Origin: Streptomyces sp. B3I8
GTDB lineage: Bacteria; Actinomycetota; Actinomycetes; Streptomycetales; Streptomycetaceae
Reading direction: 5' to 3'
DNA length: 64,000 nucleotides
Assembly (NCBI RefSeq): GCF_030816915.1
Contig: NZ_JAUSYN010000002.1
Location: 496,001-560,000, forward strand
In this document: in pieces, positions 38,116-46,072 of the stretch
How the letters are laid out: each line of letters starts with the position of its first letter
Position numbering within the stretch: position 1 is the stretch's first letter
Translations under genes and position numbers: made by a program
The notes under the pieces: model-generated
What the model was told of the DNA's origin: nothing
Databases searched by the model: none
Seen by the model: only the letters and a program-made list of their open reading frames with translations

Positions 38116-38556
38116 ATGGCAACCGGGCCGCGTTCGAACGACAGGCTTTCCACAGACATGGTCGACAACCTCACCGCCACTTTCGAGGGCGAGCTGCACA
38201 ACGTGACGGACGCGCGCTTCGCCGCGGAGGACTTCCTGCGGGCGCTGGCGGACGTCTCCCCGCCGGCGAGTCCGGAGTGCTGGAACGACATCCTGCTGGT
38301 GGTCAACGAACTGGCCGCCAACGCCGTCCAGTACGCGCCCGGCCCCTTCGAGCTGCGGATGCGCCCCACCTTCGACGGGGTCCATGTCACGCTCCACGAC
38401 ACCAACCCGGTCCCGCCCGCCCCGCGCCCGTTCCATCCGAGCACGGGCGGCGGCGGCATCGGCTGGCACCTGGTGCACACCCTGTGCCACCAGGTGAGCG
38501 TGGTGCCCCAGGCGGACGGCAACGGCAAGGACGTGCACGTCTTCCTGCCGTGGTGA
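38116..38556 (+). CDS. HATPase_c-type anti-sigma factor kinase-like protein
   Basis: The 146-aa single-domain ATPase has an N-box (VVNELAANAVQYAPG) and a glycine-rich lid (GGGGIGWHLVHTL), like RsbW/SpoIIAB-type Ser kinases. ATG 38116 follows AGGTGGA; GTG 38089 would add nine residues. RsbW proteins bind and inhibit a sigma factor and phosphorylate a STAS antagonist. The STAS gene upstream is a probable partner. Confidence 0.9.
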   Translation: MATGPRSNDRLSTDMVDNLTATFEGELHNVTDARFAAEDFLRALADVSPPASPECWNDILLVVNELAANAVQYAPGPFELRMRPTFDGVHVTLHDTNPVPPAPRPFHPSTGGGGIGWHLVHTLCHQVSVVPQADGNGKDVHVFLPW

Positions 38557-38633
38557 CCGGCACGTCCGCCCTCGACGGCACGTCCGCCCTCCGTCCTCGA
38601 CGGCCCGCCTCGACGGGCTCGCGGACTTCGCGG

Positions 38634-38673
38634 AGCGGCCGCCGCCCCCGTGCGTACGGTGGCGGCGGCCGCT
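38634..38673. terminator. Hairpin between convergent HATPase and PRC-barrel genes
   Basis: Perfect 13-bp arms (AGCGGCCGCCGCC and complement) surround a 14-nt loop that can pair further. It is placed where the two genes converge. Confidence 0.7.
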
Positions 38674-38732
38674 CGTTCGTCACTCCCCGCGTCGCTCCCT
38701 CGTCACTCTCGCGACGCTCTCCCGGTCGCCCT

Positions 38733-39098
38733 CTACTCCGCGGACGGGGCCGGCAGCCCCCGGTAGTACGCGTCGACGCGGCTCAGGTAGTCGGGTTCGA
38801 GGGTTTCGCTGTCCGTGCGGAACACGGGGGCGGCCTTCACCTCGTCCTTGGTGCAGGCCAGGCTCACCCGCCGGGCCTCGGTGTCGATGGCGGTGACCAG
38901 TCCGGCGGGTATCAGCATGCTCTTGCCGAACACCCACACCCCGGTGTCCACGATCAGGTGCCGCATGCCGTCCCGCTCCACCTGCCGGTCCACATGCCCG
39001 ATGGTCCCGTCGGTCGCGGCGACGGTGTACCCCGTGAGCACCTGTCCCTCCGCGTGGCCGCTGTCCGGTGCGTACGCCCATGGTCTGTCGATGGTCAT
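38733..39098 (-). CDS. PRC-barrel domain-containing protein
   Basis: The 121-aa protein has a PRC-barrel-like beta fold (GYTVAATDGTIGHVDRQV, MRHLIVDTGVWVFGKSMLIP), also found in photosynthetic reaction centre H subunits and RimM. Stand-alone PRC proteins in Streptomyces are stress-associated and of unknown function. It heads leftward, upstream of nothing in its own operon. It is the middle of a run of small stress proteins. Confidence 0.88.
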   Translation of the reverse strand: MTIDRPWAYAPDSGHAEGQVLTGYTVAATDGTIGHVDRQVERDGMRHLIVDTGVWVFGKSMLIPAGLVTAIDTEARRVSLACTKDEVKAAPVFRTDSETLEPDYLSRVDAYYRGLPAPSAE

Positions 39099-39228
39099 CG
39101 CGCATCCCCCTTCTTGTCCGCGTGCTGCGTGCTGGTACTGCGTCGTACGTGGTGCGTGATACGTGGTGGTGCCGCGTCATTCCGGTGTCGTGCTGTGTGC
39201 GTTCCGCGTGCTCGCACGGGCGGGTCGG

Positions 39229-39477
39229 TCAGGCCGCCAGTCGGGTCTCGCGGGCGAGGCGTGCCGTGCGCCGGGCGCAGCAGGCCTCGGACAGTGCCGC
39301 GTCGGCGGCCTCGAGCGCCTCGCGTATCCCCTTGGTGCCGGTCTCCGCGCACAGGTGGCGGGTGACCTCCCGCAGGGCTCTTCTCAGTTCCTGGGTGTCC
39401 CGCTCGGCGAGTGCGATGCGCACGGTCGCGTAGCGGGCGAGGAGTTCACGCAGGCGCGTGGGGGTGGGCGTCGTCAC
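39229..39477 (-). CDS. DUF5133-like small protein
   Basis: The 82-aa helical protein starts at GTG 39477, 7 nt after AAGGAG. LRELLARYATVRIALAERD and HLCAETGTKGIREALEAAD align with the DUF5133 protein at 5914-6213, matching its LCVSTGTRDVQQALDYA block. It also has two adjacent cysteines. Function unknown. It lies between a PRC-barrel gene and a HATPase gene, all leftward. Confidence 0.75.
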   Translation of the reverse strand: MTTPTPTRLRELLARYATVRIALAERDTQELRRALREVTRHLCAETGTKGIREALEAADAALSEACCARRTARLARETRLAA

Positions 39478-39578
39478 GGCAGGGCTCCTTTGCGGCTGTC
39501 CTGCTCCTATCCCGTTTTGGGCCGCGCACACCCCTTCCGCGCCGCCGCGGGGGCAACTCGGGTGTCCCTCAGGGCTGT

Positions 39579-40064
39579 TCAGGGCGCGGATCGGGGTCCG
39601 GCGGCGCGCGGGATCTCGATCTCCGCGGTGACCTCCTTGCCCCGGCCCGCCGTCCGTGACGCGACGGTCATCGCCCGGCTGACCGCCCGGACGATCTCCA
39701 GTCCGTGCCCTCCGATCCGGCCGCCGTTGCGCGGCTGGGTCACAGGTGTGTCGGCCGAGGTGTCCCAGACGGCGACGCGTACCGCGTGGCCGTCCGGGGG
39801 CATCTCCACCTGCAGTCCGCAGGCGCCCGGCGCGTGCCGGAGGGCGTTGGTGACCAGCTCGCTCACGACGAGTTCGACGTCTTCGCGTGTGCGGTCCGGC
39901 AGGGGTGAGTGCCCGTCGTCGACCTCGGTCAGGAAGGCGAGGGCGGCCTCCCGGGCCTGGGCGGCGGTCACCGAACCGGCCTCCCAGGTGACGCGTCGCA
40001 GCCGTGCCGCTCGCGCGCCCGGGCCGGTTCCCCTCGACAGGTGCTGCCTCAGCGGAATGACCAT
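39579..40064 (-). CDS. HATPase_c-type ATP-binding regulatory protein
   Basis: This 161-aa protein has N-box VVSELVTNALRHAPG and a G2-like GGHGLEIVRAV. It resembles the many small RsbW-like ATPases of Streptomyces that regulate sigma factors or STAS proteins. ATG 40064 is chosen at MVIPLRQHLSR; the longer open frame is not family-like. Its partners are not obvious, as no STAS or sigma gene is adjacent in its operon. Confidence 0.9.
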   Translation of the reverse strand: MVIPLRQHLSRGTGPGARAARLRRVTWEAGSVTAAQAREAALAFLTEVDDGHSPLPDRTREDVELVVSELVTNALRHAPGACGLQVEMPPDGHAVRVAVWDTSADTPVTQPRNGGRIGGHGLEIVRAVSRAMTVASRTAGRGKEVTAEIEIPRAAGPRSAP

Positions 40065-40347
40065 GGGATGATAAGCCTTACGCGGTAGGGTTTGTTGCTT
40101 TCTGTCCTGATCGGTACTCCTTCCGACTACCCTTCGCCCCGGAGAGTATGAGAGTTCCCTCCTGTGTTCGTGTGCCCGAATCGGGCGGTACCCCCACACG
40201 TGCACCCACCGTGTCGCCGGTGTCGCCGAACGGTAGGGATTTGGCGGCGGATTCGTGGCCAACGGTGGCCCGCGTCGGCTAGATTCGAGCCCCGTCGATC
40301 TCCCGGTGATCGGCGTCTGCACGAGCAAGCACGTCGGGGGGCGGCGC

Positions 40348-42279
40348 ATGCACAACTCCGGGCTCCCTCCTTCGGACGCCCCTGTCATGACCGGCGGTCT
40401 CGCCGACAGTGTCTTCGAGCTGGCCGAGCGTGATCCCGGCCGTCCGCAGCTCGCCCGCCGCGCGCCGGACGCCCCCGGCGGGTGGGTCCACGTCAGCGCG
40501 GCGGAGCTGCGTGAGGAGGTCGTCGACGTCGCGCGGGGGCTGGTCGCCTCGGGGATCTCCCCGGGCAACCGGATCGCCATCATGGCCCGCACCCGGTACG
40601 AGTGGACGGTCCTCAGCTGCGCGCTGTGGGCGCTGGGCGCCGAGGTCGTCCCCCTCTACCCGACCTCCTCGCACGAGCAGGTGGAGTGGATCCTGCGGGA
40701 CGCCGACTGCGTGGGCGTGGTGGTCGAGGACGAGCAGGGCATCATGACCGTCGGCTCGGTCTGCGCCCGGCTCCCCCGGCTGCGGCACGTGTGGCAGCTC
40801 GACGCGGGCGGACTGGAGCAACTGGTCGAGCGCGGTCGCCCGGTGCCGACGGCGACGGTCGACTCGCTGCGCCGCATCGTGCTGCCCGACTCCACCGCGG
40901 TCGTCGCCTACACCTCCGGCACCAGCGGCCGCCCCCGCGGCTGCGCGCTCAGCCACCGCAGCCTGGCCGCCCCCGTCGACACCCTGCTGGCGGGCTGGAG
41001 CCGGCTCGCGGCCCCGCCCGGGGAGCAGCCGGCCGTGCTGGTCTTCCTGCCGTTCTCCCACGTGTACGGGCTGACGATCCAGACGCTGTGCCTGCGCGGC
41101 GGTTTCCTGATGGCGCACGAACCCGATCTGCGGTGGGAGACCCTCGCCGGCACCCTGCTCTCCTTCCGCCCCACCTATCTGCACGGGGTGCCCTCGGTCT
41201 TCGAGCGGGTCTACAAGAGCTTCCTGACCTCGGCCGAGCGGGCCGGCCGGGGCGCGCTGTTCGAGCGTGCGGCACGGACCGCCCGGGACCACGCCGAGGC
41301 GATGGAGCGGCAGCGGCTGGGCACCGGTTCCGGGCCGGGACTCGATCTGCGGCTCCAGCACGCCCTCTACGAGAAGGGCGTGTACCGCAAACTCCGCGAG
41401 TCGCTCGGCGGCCGGCTGTGCGGCGCCGTCTCCGGGGGCTCCTCCCTCAACCGCGAACTCGCCCTGTTCTTCGCAGGCATCGGCATCGTCGTGCACGACG
41501 GCTACGGGCTGACGGAGACCAGCGGCGGCGTCACCATGCAGCCGCTGGGCCGGGAGAAGTTCGGCACGGTGGGCCGGCCACTGCCCGGCATCGACCTCCA
41601 CGTGGCCCAGGACGGCGAGATCCTGGTCCGCGGGCCGTCCCTGTTCCAGGGGTACATCCACGACGAGGCCGGCACCGCGGAGGTGCTCCAGGACGGCTGG
41701 CTTGCCACCGGCGACCTGGGCCGGCTGGACTCCGAGGGCTATCTGACCCTCACCGGCCGCAAGAAGGACGTCATCGTCACCAGCGGCGGCAAGAGCGTCG
41801 CCCCGGCGGCCCTGGAGGAGCGGCTGCGGATGCACCCGCTGATCCATCAGGCCGTGGTCGTCGGCGACGACCGCCCGTGCGTGGGCGCGCTGATCACCCT
41901 CGACCCGGAGTACCTCCCCCACTGGCGCTCGGTACTGGCCGGCCAGGGCGAGGGCCAGAGTCGCGGGGCGCGCGAGGAGAACGCGCTGCGGCAGGAGGTG
42001 ACCCGGGCCGTCGCCGCGGCCAACAGCGCGGTCTCGCGCTCGGAGTCCATCCGGGTCTTCCGGGTCCTGTCCGAGCCCTTCGGCCAGGCGAACGGCCTGC
42101 TCACCCCGTCCCTGAAACTGCGCAGGGACGAGATCACGAGCCGGTACGCCGCGGAGATCGAGGCGATGTACCAGTCCTCGCGCGACACGCCGCCGCACCC
42201 GCGCGGCACGGCCCCCGCCCTGGAGGCGGCGGCCGGCTGGGAGGAGGCGGAGGAGGACGTCTTCCGCCGCGTGCGCTGA
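40348..42279 (+). CDS. AMP-dependent acyl-CoA synthetase (FadD-like)
   Basis: The 643-aa ANL-superfamily enzyme has the ATP loop YTSGTSGRPRG, then HDGYGLTETSGGVTM and the hinge/acyl motif GRKKDVIVTSGGKSVAP, which ends the C-terminal domain. Sequence length and the FLPFSHVYGLTIQ motif match long-chain fatty-acid-CoA ligases. ATG 40348 follows a GGGGGG stretch; earlier in-frame starts exist but add a non-family N-terminus. It is monocistronic and ends at a strong hairpin. Confidence 0.92.
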   Translation: MHNSGLPPSDAPVMTGGLADSVFELAERDPGRPQLARRAPDAPGGWVHVSAAELREEVVDVARGLVASGISPGNRIAIMARTRYEWTVLSCALWALGAEVVPLYPTSSHEQVEWILRDADCVGVVVEDEQGIMTVGSVCARLPRLRHVWQLDAGGLEQLVERGRPVPTATVDSLRRIVLPDSTAVVAYTSGTSGRPRGCALSHRSLAAPVDTLLAGWSRLAAPPGEQPAVLVFLPFSHVYGLTIQTLCLRGGFLMAHEPDLRWETLAGTLLSFRPTYLHGVPSVFERVYKSFLTSAERAGRGALFERAARTARDHAEAMERQRLGTGSGPGLDLRLQHALYEKGVYRKLRESLGGRLCGAVSGGSSLNRELALFFAGIGIVVHDGYGLTETSGGVTMQPLGREKFGTVGRPLPGIDLHVAQDGEILVRGPSLFQGYIHDEAGTAEVLQDGWLATGDLGRLDSEGYLTLTGRKKDVIVTSGGKSVAPAALEERLRMHPLIHQAVVVGDDRPCVGALITLDPEYLPHWRSVLAGQGEGQSRGAREENALRQEVTRAVAAANSAVSRSESIRVFRVLSEPFGQANGLLTPSLKLRRDEITSRYAAEIEAMYQSSRDTPPHPRGTAPALEAAAGWEEAEEDVFRRVR

Positions 42280-42302
42280 CCGTGCGGACCGGGCCAGGTC
42301 GT

Positions 42303-42349
42303 GCGGCCGCCGCCCTCGCGTCCCCTCGTGCGCGGAGGGCGGCGGCCGC
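42303..42349. terminator. 15-bp-stem hairpin between convergent fadD-like and secreted-protein genes
   Basis: The arms GCGGCCGCCGCCCTC (42303-42317) and its exact complement (42335-42349) enclose 17 nt. Genes converge here from both sides. Confidence 0.8.
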
Positions 42350-42361
42350 CGGCCGCACCCG

Positions 42362-43036
42362 TCAGTGACCGGGCCAGCCGTCCAGGTGCCGGTGGACGGT
42401 CACCGTGGGCCGCTCCTCGCCCTTGGGCGCGTTCGCCACGGCGTCCTTGAGCACCGTGTTCACCTCGGCGGCCAGGACGTCCGCCTGTGCCTTCACCTCG
42501 GTGGCGGGCGCGGTCGACCGGGTCAGTCCGTCCAGCCGGCGGTGGATGTCGGCGAGCTTGCGCCGCGCCCCGTCGTCCAGCCGGAAGGGGTGCGGGGTGG
42601 AGACCACGAACTGGTAGGCGCCGGCCAGGGTCTGGCAGCCGTCGCAGTGCTTGTTGACGGCGTCGCCCTTGTTGACCGCCGTGAGCCGGGTGTGTTCCCC
42701 GGCCATGGTGACGATCTGGAACGACAGCGCGACCGACCGGCAGTGGTCGTCGACCGAACACCCGAGCCCCACGGCGTTCGCCTGGTTGCGCACGGTCGCG
42801 GCGTCCACCGTGCCGAACTGCCGCACGGTGAACGAGTCCCGGGCCTGCCGGTGATGCACGAAATCGGCCCGGCTGAACGTCTGGTCGGCGGCGACCGCGG
42901 TGTGCCCCGGCAGACCGGTGGCGGCCTGCGCCGGCACGACGGAGGCGATCCCCGCCGCCCCGGCGGCCAACAGCCCCACCCGCACGGCCCGTTGCCGCAG
43001 GGCGGACCCCTCCCGCGCTTTCCTGTGCTGACTCAC
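42362..43036 (-). CDS. Secreted protein of unknown function, four cysteines, last gene of peptide cassette
   Basis: GTG 43036 follows GAGGAGAG. The 224-aa product has a Sec-type signal peptide (basic n-region, GLLAAGAAGIASVV core, cleavage after AQA at about residue 39). The mature part holds two cysteine pairs (GCSVDDHC and HCDGC), suggesting disulfides or metal binding, and a helical charged C-terminal half. I recognise no family. It is 181 bp downstream of the M50 gene in the same direction, so it may be part of the cassette; that is inferred from position. Confidence 0.75.
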   Translation of the reverse strand: MSQHRKAREGSALRQRAVRVGLLAAGAAGIASVVPAQAATGLPGHTAVAADQTFSRADFVHHRQARDSFTVRQFGTVDAATVRNQANAVGLGCSVDDHCRSVALSFQIVTMAGEHTRLTAVNKGDAVNKHCDGCQTLAGAYQFVVSTPHPFRLDDGARRKLADIHRRLDGLTRSTAPATEVKAQADVLAAEVNTVLKDAVANAPKGEERPTVTVHRHLDGWPGH

Positions 43037-43141
43037 ATGACTCTCCTCTTCGTTCTCGACTGATGACTGCACCTTCGGCTCCCCCGCCGCCGCCCACGGG
43101 GGACGCGGAGCCGTGCGGCCTACGGCCCGCCCAGCCCCCTC

Positions 43142-43162
43142 AGGGGCACGGGGAACCGCGCG
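43142..43162. repeat. Streptomyces intergenic palindromic element, copy 2 (inverse orientation)
   Basis: AGGGGCACGG followed by GGAACCGCGCG is the reverse form of the element at 52561 and 56298. It lies between the M50 stop and the secreted-protein start. Confidence 0.6.
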
Positions 43163-43217
43163 ACCAGCAACGACGCACCCGCACCCGGCAAAGCACCCCG
43201 GGAACCGGAACCCCGCT

Positions 43218-45137
43218 TCACGACGATCCCGGCGTCGGCGAAGCCGGCACCACCGCCGTAGTGCTCGGCGCGGCGGACGGCGTCTCCGCTATCGGCGGAG
43301 ACGACACCGGCGCCGACGACACCGGCACCACCGCGCCCGTGGACGCCGTCCCACCAGGCACCGTCGCCGGGGGTGACGACACCCGGCCACCGCCCGGCCG
43401 CCTCCCCCGCGGCGACCCCGACGCACTCGCCCGCGGACTCCGCGACGCCGACGGCCGCGCGGAACCGGACGGACGACGGCTCGCCCCGGTCCCGCCGGTC
43501 ACCGCGGCCACCCCCGACGGCACCGCCCCCGGCGACACGGACCCGGTGGCCCCGCCGCCCGGCGACGCCGGCAGGTCCGCCTGCCGCGCCGGCGGCTCCG
43601 TCGTCGGCACCCCCGGCTGCAGGATCGGCGCGATCGGCGGCTTCTTCGGCAGGGGCTCCGGCGTCATCCCCGACACCCACGCGTAGCCGAGCCCCCCGAG
43701 CCCGGCCAGCAGCGCCACGGTCAGCCCCCACCGCAGTGCGGGCCGCCCGGCCGTCAACCGCACCGCGCCCCGCCACAGCCGCCCGCCGACCTTCACCGAC
43801 AGATAGACGACGCCGGCCATGGGGCACAGCAGCATCACGCAGCCGACGACGCCCATCAGCCCGGCGGCGAGCTCCCCGTGCGCGAACGCGCCGCCCGTAC
43901 CGCTGAGTTGCTCGGCCAGCGAGCGGAGCATCGTGGCGACGATCCGCGGCAGGTTCCACAGCGCGTAGCCCAGCTCGCCGAGGATCAGCGGCACCATCGT
44001 CAGCACCCAGGTCGCGACGACCGTGCGCGCGGACTTCTTCAGCGCCGCCACCTCGGCACGGGCCGCCTGCCCGCGCCGGCCGGGCACGAGCCCGAGCAGG
44101 ATCGGTTTGATCTTGCCGTACAGATCGGGCACCCCGGCCAGGTCGCCGAGGATGTAGTACCCGTCGAGCCGTACGGCCGGCATGAGCTGTTCGAGGATCT
44201 CGAAGTGCCCGAGGTAGACCGCGGCGAGGAAGAACGCCTGCCCGGTGGCGAAGTACGCGGCGGCCATGGCGAGCATGAACACCACGTTGAAGTAGATGCC
44301 CCCGAGGTCCGTGCGGAGCCGGCCGCCGCGCCCGATCCGGTAGACGTCGGTGACGTCGGTGTACATCGAGGGCCAGATCAGGAACAGCCCGCATCCGATG
44401 CAGCCGGGCCGGGCGCCGCCGTAGCGGCAGGCGGAGGCGTGGCCGAACTCGTGGAAGACGAGCGAGGCCACGGTGAGGACGAACACCACCAGGAGCAGCA
44501 CCGGTTGGTCGAGCACCTCCAGGACGGGGGTGATCGCGCCGAAGAACGCGAACAGCCACACGTCCAGGACGGCCATGCCGGCCAGCACGGAGACCACGAC
44601 CGCCGGGCGGTGCAGCCAGGAGAACGCACGGGCGATCCCCGCCACCCGGCGCTCGTCGAAGATCACCCGGTGTCCCTTGAGCGCGAGCAGGAGGTCGGAG
44701 CGGGGTGCGACGACCTCGTCCTCCTCCTGCCCCTCGGGAACCGTCACCCCGAGCGGGTCCAGCTTCTGCTCGATCAGATAGCGGATGTTCTCCGCGCTGA
44801 CCTCCCGCCCGAACCGGGCGCTGACCCGGTGGGCGATGATCTCCGCGTCGCGGACGCCGTCGACCGACGACGCGACGAGGTACAGCAGCCGCGAGAGCTG
44901 CACGACCTGCCCGTCCCTCCGACGGGCGATGTACTTGGGCTCGGTGAAACCCGAGCCCTGGTACTCGCCGTGCAGCCCGAGCCCGGCGCTGAGCCGCGGC
45001 ACGCCCGCCGCGCCCTTCACGGTGACGACCGGCAGGGTGCCCGTGGCCGCCTGCTCGTACGTCACCGGTATCCCCCCGGGCCCGGGCACCGGACCGGTGT
45101 CCCGGGCTGCTGCCGCATGGTCGCCCAGCAGCGTCAT
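43218..45137 (-). CDS. Membrane M50-family zinc metalloprotease with PqqD-like N-terminal domain
   Basis: The 639-aa protein has a cytosolic N-terminal region (residues about 65-135) with a PqqD/winged-helix-like pattern. Several transmembrane helices follow, with the HEFGH zinc motif at residues 229-233 and the third ligand region LDGYYILGD at 324-332. The arrangement matches putative peptide zinc metalloproteases, site-2-protease relatives seen in peptide export or maturation loci. The last 140 residues are Ser/Pro/Ala/Thr-rich and probably extracytoplasmic and disordered. ATG 45137 was chosen. Two short peptide genes lie just upstream, separated by a hairpin, so they are its probable substrates. 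Confidence 0.88.
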   Translation of the reverse strand: MTLLGDHAAAARDTGPVPGPGGIPVTYEQAATGTLPVVTVKGAAGVPRLSAGLGLHGEYQGSGFTEPKYIARRRDGQVVQLSRLLYLVASSVDGVRDAEIIAHRVSARFGREVSAENIRYLIEQKLDPLGVTVPEGQEEDEVVAPRSDLLLALKGHRVIFDERRVAGIARAFSWLHRPAVVVSVLAGMAVLDVWLFAFFGAITPVLEVLDQPVLLLVVFVLTVASLVFHEFGHASACRYGGARPGCIGCGLFLIWPSMYTDVTDVYRIGRGGRLRTDLGGIYFNVVFMLAMAAAYFATGQAFFLAAVYLGHFEILEQLMPAVRLDGYYILGDLAGVPDLYGKIKPILLGLVPGRRGQAARAEVAALKKSARTVVATWVLTMVPLILGELGYALWNLPRIVATMLRSLAEQLSGTGGAFAHGELAAGLMGVVGCVMLLCPMAGVVYLSVKVGGRLWRGAVRLTAGRPALRWGLTVALLAGLGGLGYAWVSGMTPEPLPKKPPIAPILQPGVPTTEPPARQADLPASPGGGATGSVSPGAVPSGVAAVTGGTGASRRPSGSARPSASRSPRASASGSPRGRRPGGGRVSSPPATVPGGTASTGAVVPVSSAPVSSPPIAETPSAAPSTTAVVPASPTPGSS

Positions 45138-45158
45138 GTGTGTCGTCCTCCCCCCGAT

Positions 45159-45192
45159 GGCGGGCCGCGCCTGCCCCCAGGCGCGGCCCGCC
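45159..45192 (-). terminator. 15-bp-stem hairpin between peptide gene A and the protease gene
   Basis: The arms GGCGGGCCGCGCCTG and its perfect complement leave a 4-nt loop. There is no T-tract. It probably attenuates read-through, giving more peptide than protease transcript. Confidence 0.75.
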
Positions 45193-45216
45193 GGTGTCAC
45201 CCTCGTACCGAGAGGG

Positions 45217-45435
45217 TCACTGGCCGATGTTGATCGACTGGGAGGCGGCCGACTGCGCCACCGACCAGGCGGAGTGGTCGTTGAGGGCGGCCGACTCGTT
45301 GTGCGCGTCGACGTTGGCGACGTGCTTGGTGATGTTCACCGTCTTGCCGAAGCTGAACTTCAGCCGGCCCAGCGCCTCGCGGCCGGGCAGCAGCTCCGCG
45401 GACTCGGCTTCCAGCTCGTGTGCGTCCATGCTCAT
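45217..45435 (-). CDS. Short ribosomal peptide A (72 aa), putative precursor
   Basis: ATG 45435 follows AAAGGA; ATG 45429 is in frame. The charged N-terminal part contains ELEAESAELLPGREALGRL, resembling the leader of RiPP precursors. It is followed by KTVNITKHVANV and a C-terminal part rich in Ser, Asn, Ala and Gln that ends QSINIGQ. No cysteine is present, ruling out lanthionine or thioether chemistry that needs Cys. It is highly similar to peptide B along its whole length. No signal peptide is evident. Confidence 0.8.
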   Translation of the reverse strand: MSMDAHELEAESAELLPGREALGRLKFSFGKTVNITKHVANVDAHNESAALNDHSAWSVAQSAASQSINIGQ

Positions 45436-45534
45436 GGCGTGTCCTTTCGTGGATACGGTCGTTGGGATGGTGTGACTGACCGGGTGCGCGGCCGGCGCTC
45501 CCGGCGTGCCGCGGGTGACGCGGTGTCGGAGGGT

Positions 45535-45622
45535 GGTACCGCCGCGGCGGGCGGGCATGACGCGCCGTCGCGGCGGTACCGGGTGCCGTACGGGGAGCGG
45601 GGCGCCGGAGCCGTACGGCACC
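45535..45622 (-). terminator. Two consecutive 12-bp-stem hairpins between the peptide genes
   Basis: Hairpin 1 (45582-45622) has arms GGTGCCGTACGG and its complement and starts 3 nt after the stop of peptide B. Hairpin 2 (45535-45580) has arms GGTACCGCCGCG and its complement with a longer loop. They may terminate or stabilise the upstream peptide message. Confidence 0.75.
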
Positions 45623-45625
45623 GGC

Positions 45626-45841
45626 TCACTGGCCGATGTTGATGGACTGGGCGGCGCCCGAGTCCGCCACCGACCAGAGGGAGTGGTCGTTGAGCGCGGC
45701 GGAGGAGTTGTGGGCGCCGACGTTGGCGACGTGCTTGGTGACGTTCACCGTCTTGCCGAAGCTGAACTTCAGCCGGCCCAGCGCCTCGCGGCCGGGCAGC
45801 AGCTCCGCGGACTCGGCGTCGAGCTCACGAGAATCCATCAT
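45626..45841 (-). CDS. Short ribosomal peptide B (71 aa), putative precursor
   Basis: ATG 45841 or 45838 follows GAGGGGGA. The sequence parallels peptide A one residue offset: ELDAESAELLPGREALGRL, then KTVNVTKHVANV, and an Asn/Ser/Ala-rich end closing QSINIGQ. Cysteine is absent. Differences between A and B concentrate in the C-terminal half (HNSSAALNDHSLWSV in B against HNESAALNDHSAWSV in A). It is the first gene of the cassette, next to the twin operators. No family name is assigned. Confidence 0.8.
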   Translation of the reverse strand: MMDSRELDAESAELLPGREALGRLKFSFGKTVNVTKHVANVGAHNSSAALNDHSLWSVADSGAAQSINIGQ

Positions 45842-45905
45842 GGTCGATTCCCCCTCAGGGATCGTTGCGTGGTGCCGTCGGACGCGGTCAGGTCCCCCCG
45901 GATTA

Positions 45906-45946
45906 CGTCCAACGTTGTCGGACGCGCTGTCCAACGAGATTGGACA
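45906..45946. promoter_or_regulatory. Twin 19-bp palindromic operators in the divergent peptide/XRE promoter
   Basis: Site 2 (45928-45946) is a perfect TGTCCAA-N5-TTGGACA. Site 1 (45906-45924) is CGTCC-N9-GGACG and shares GTCCAACG and GGAC with it. Their starts are 22 bp apart, about two helical turns. They lie upstream of peptide B and of the XRE gene, so a dimeric regulator, probably that XRE protein, may bind. Confidence 0.7.
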
Positions 45947-46072
45947 CTACGGGCCGGTGGGACGGTGACGCAAGCGGTTCGGGTGAACACCTTCCGGAAG
46001 CACCAGAGGTCGCCCATAGAATGATCCGACGCGGAACGGTTCCGCCCGGCGGCGAGCAGGAAGTGACCATTG

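Noticed and set aside
42362..45841. Lanthipeptide, sactipeptide, lasso or daptide cluster
   Set aside because: The peptides have no cysteine, do not end in the Thr seen in daptides, and no cyclase, radical SAM, aminotransferase or YcaO gene lies in the window.
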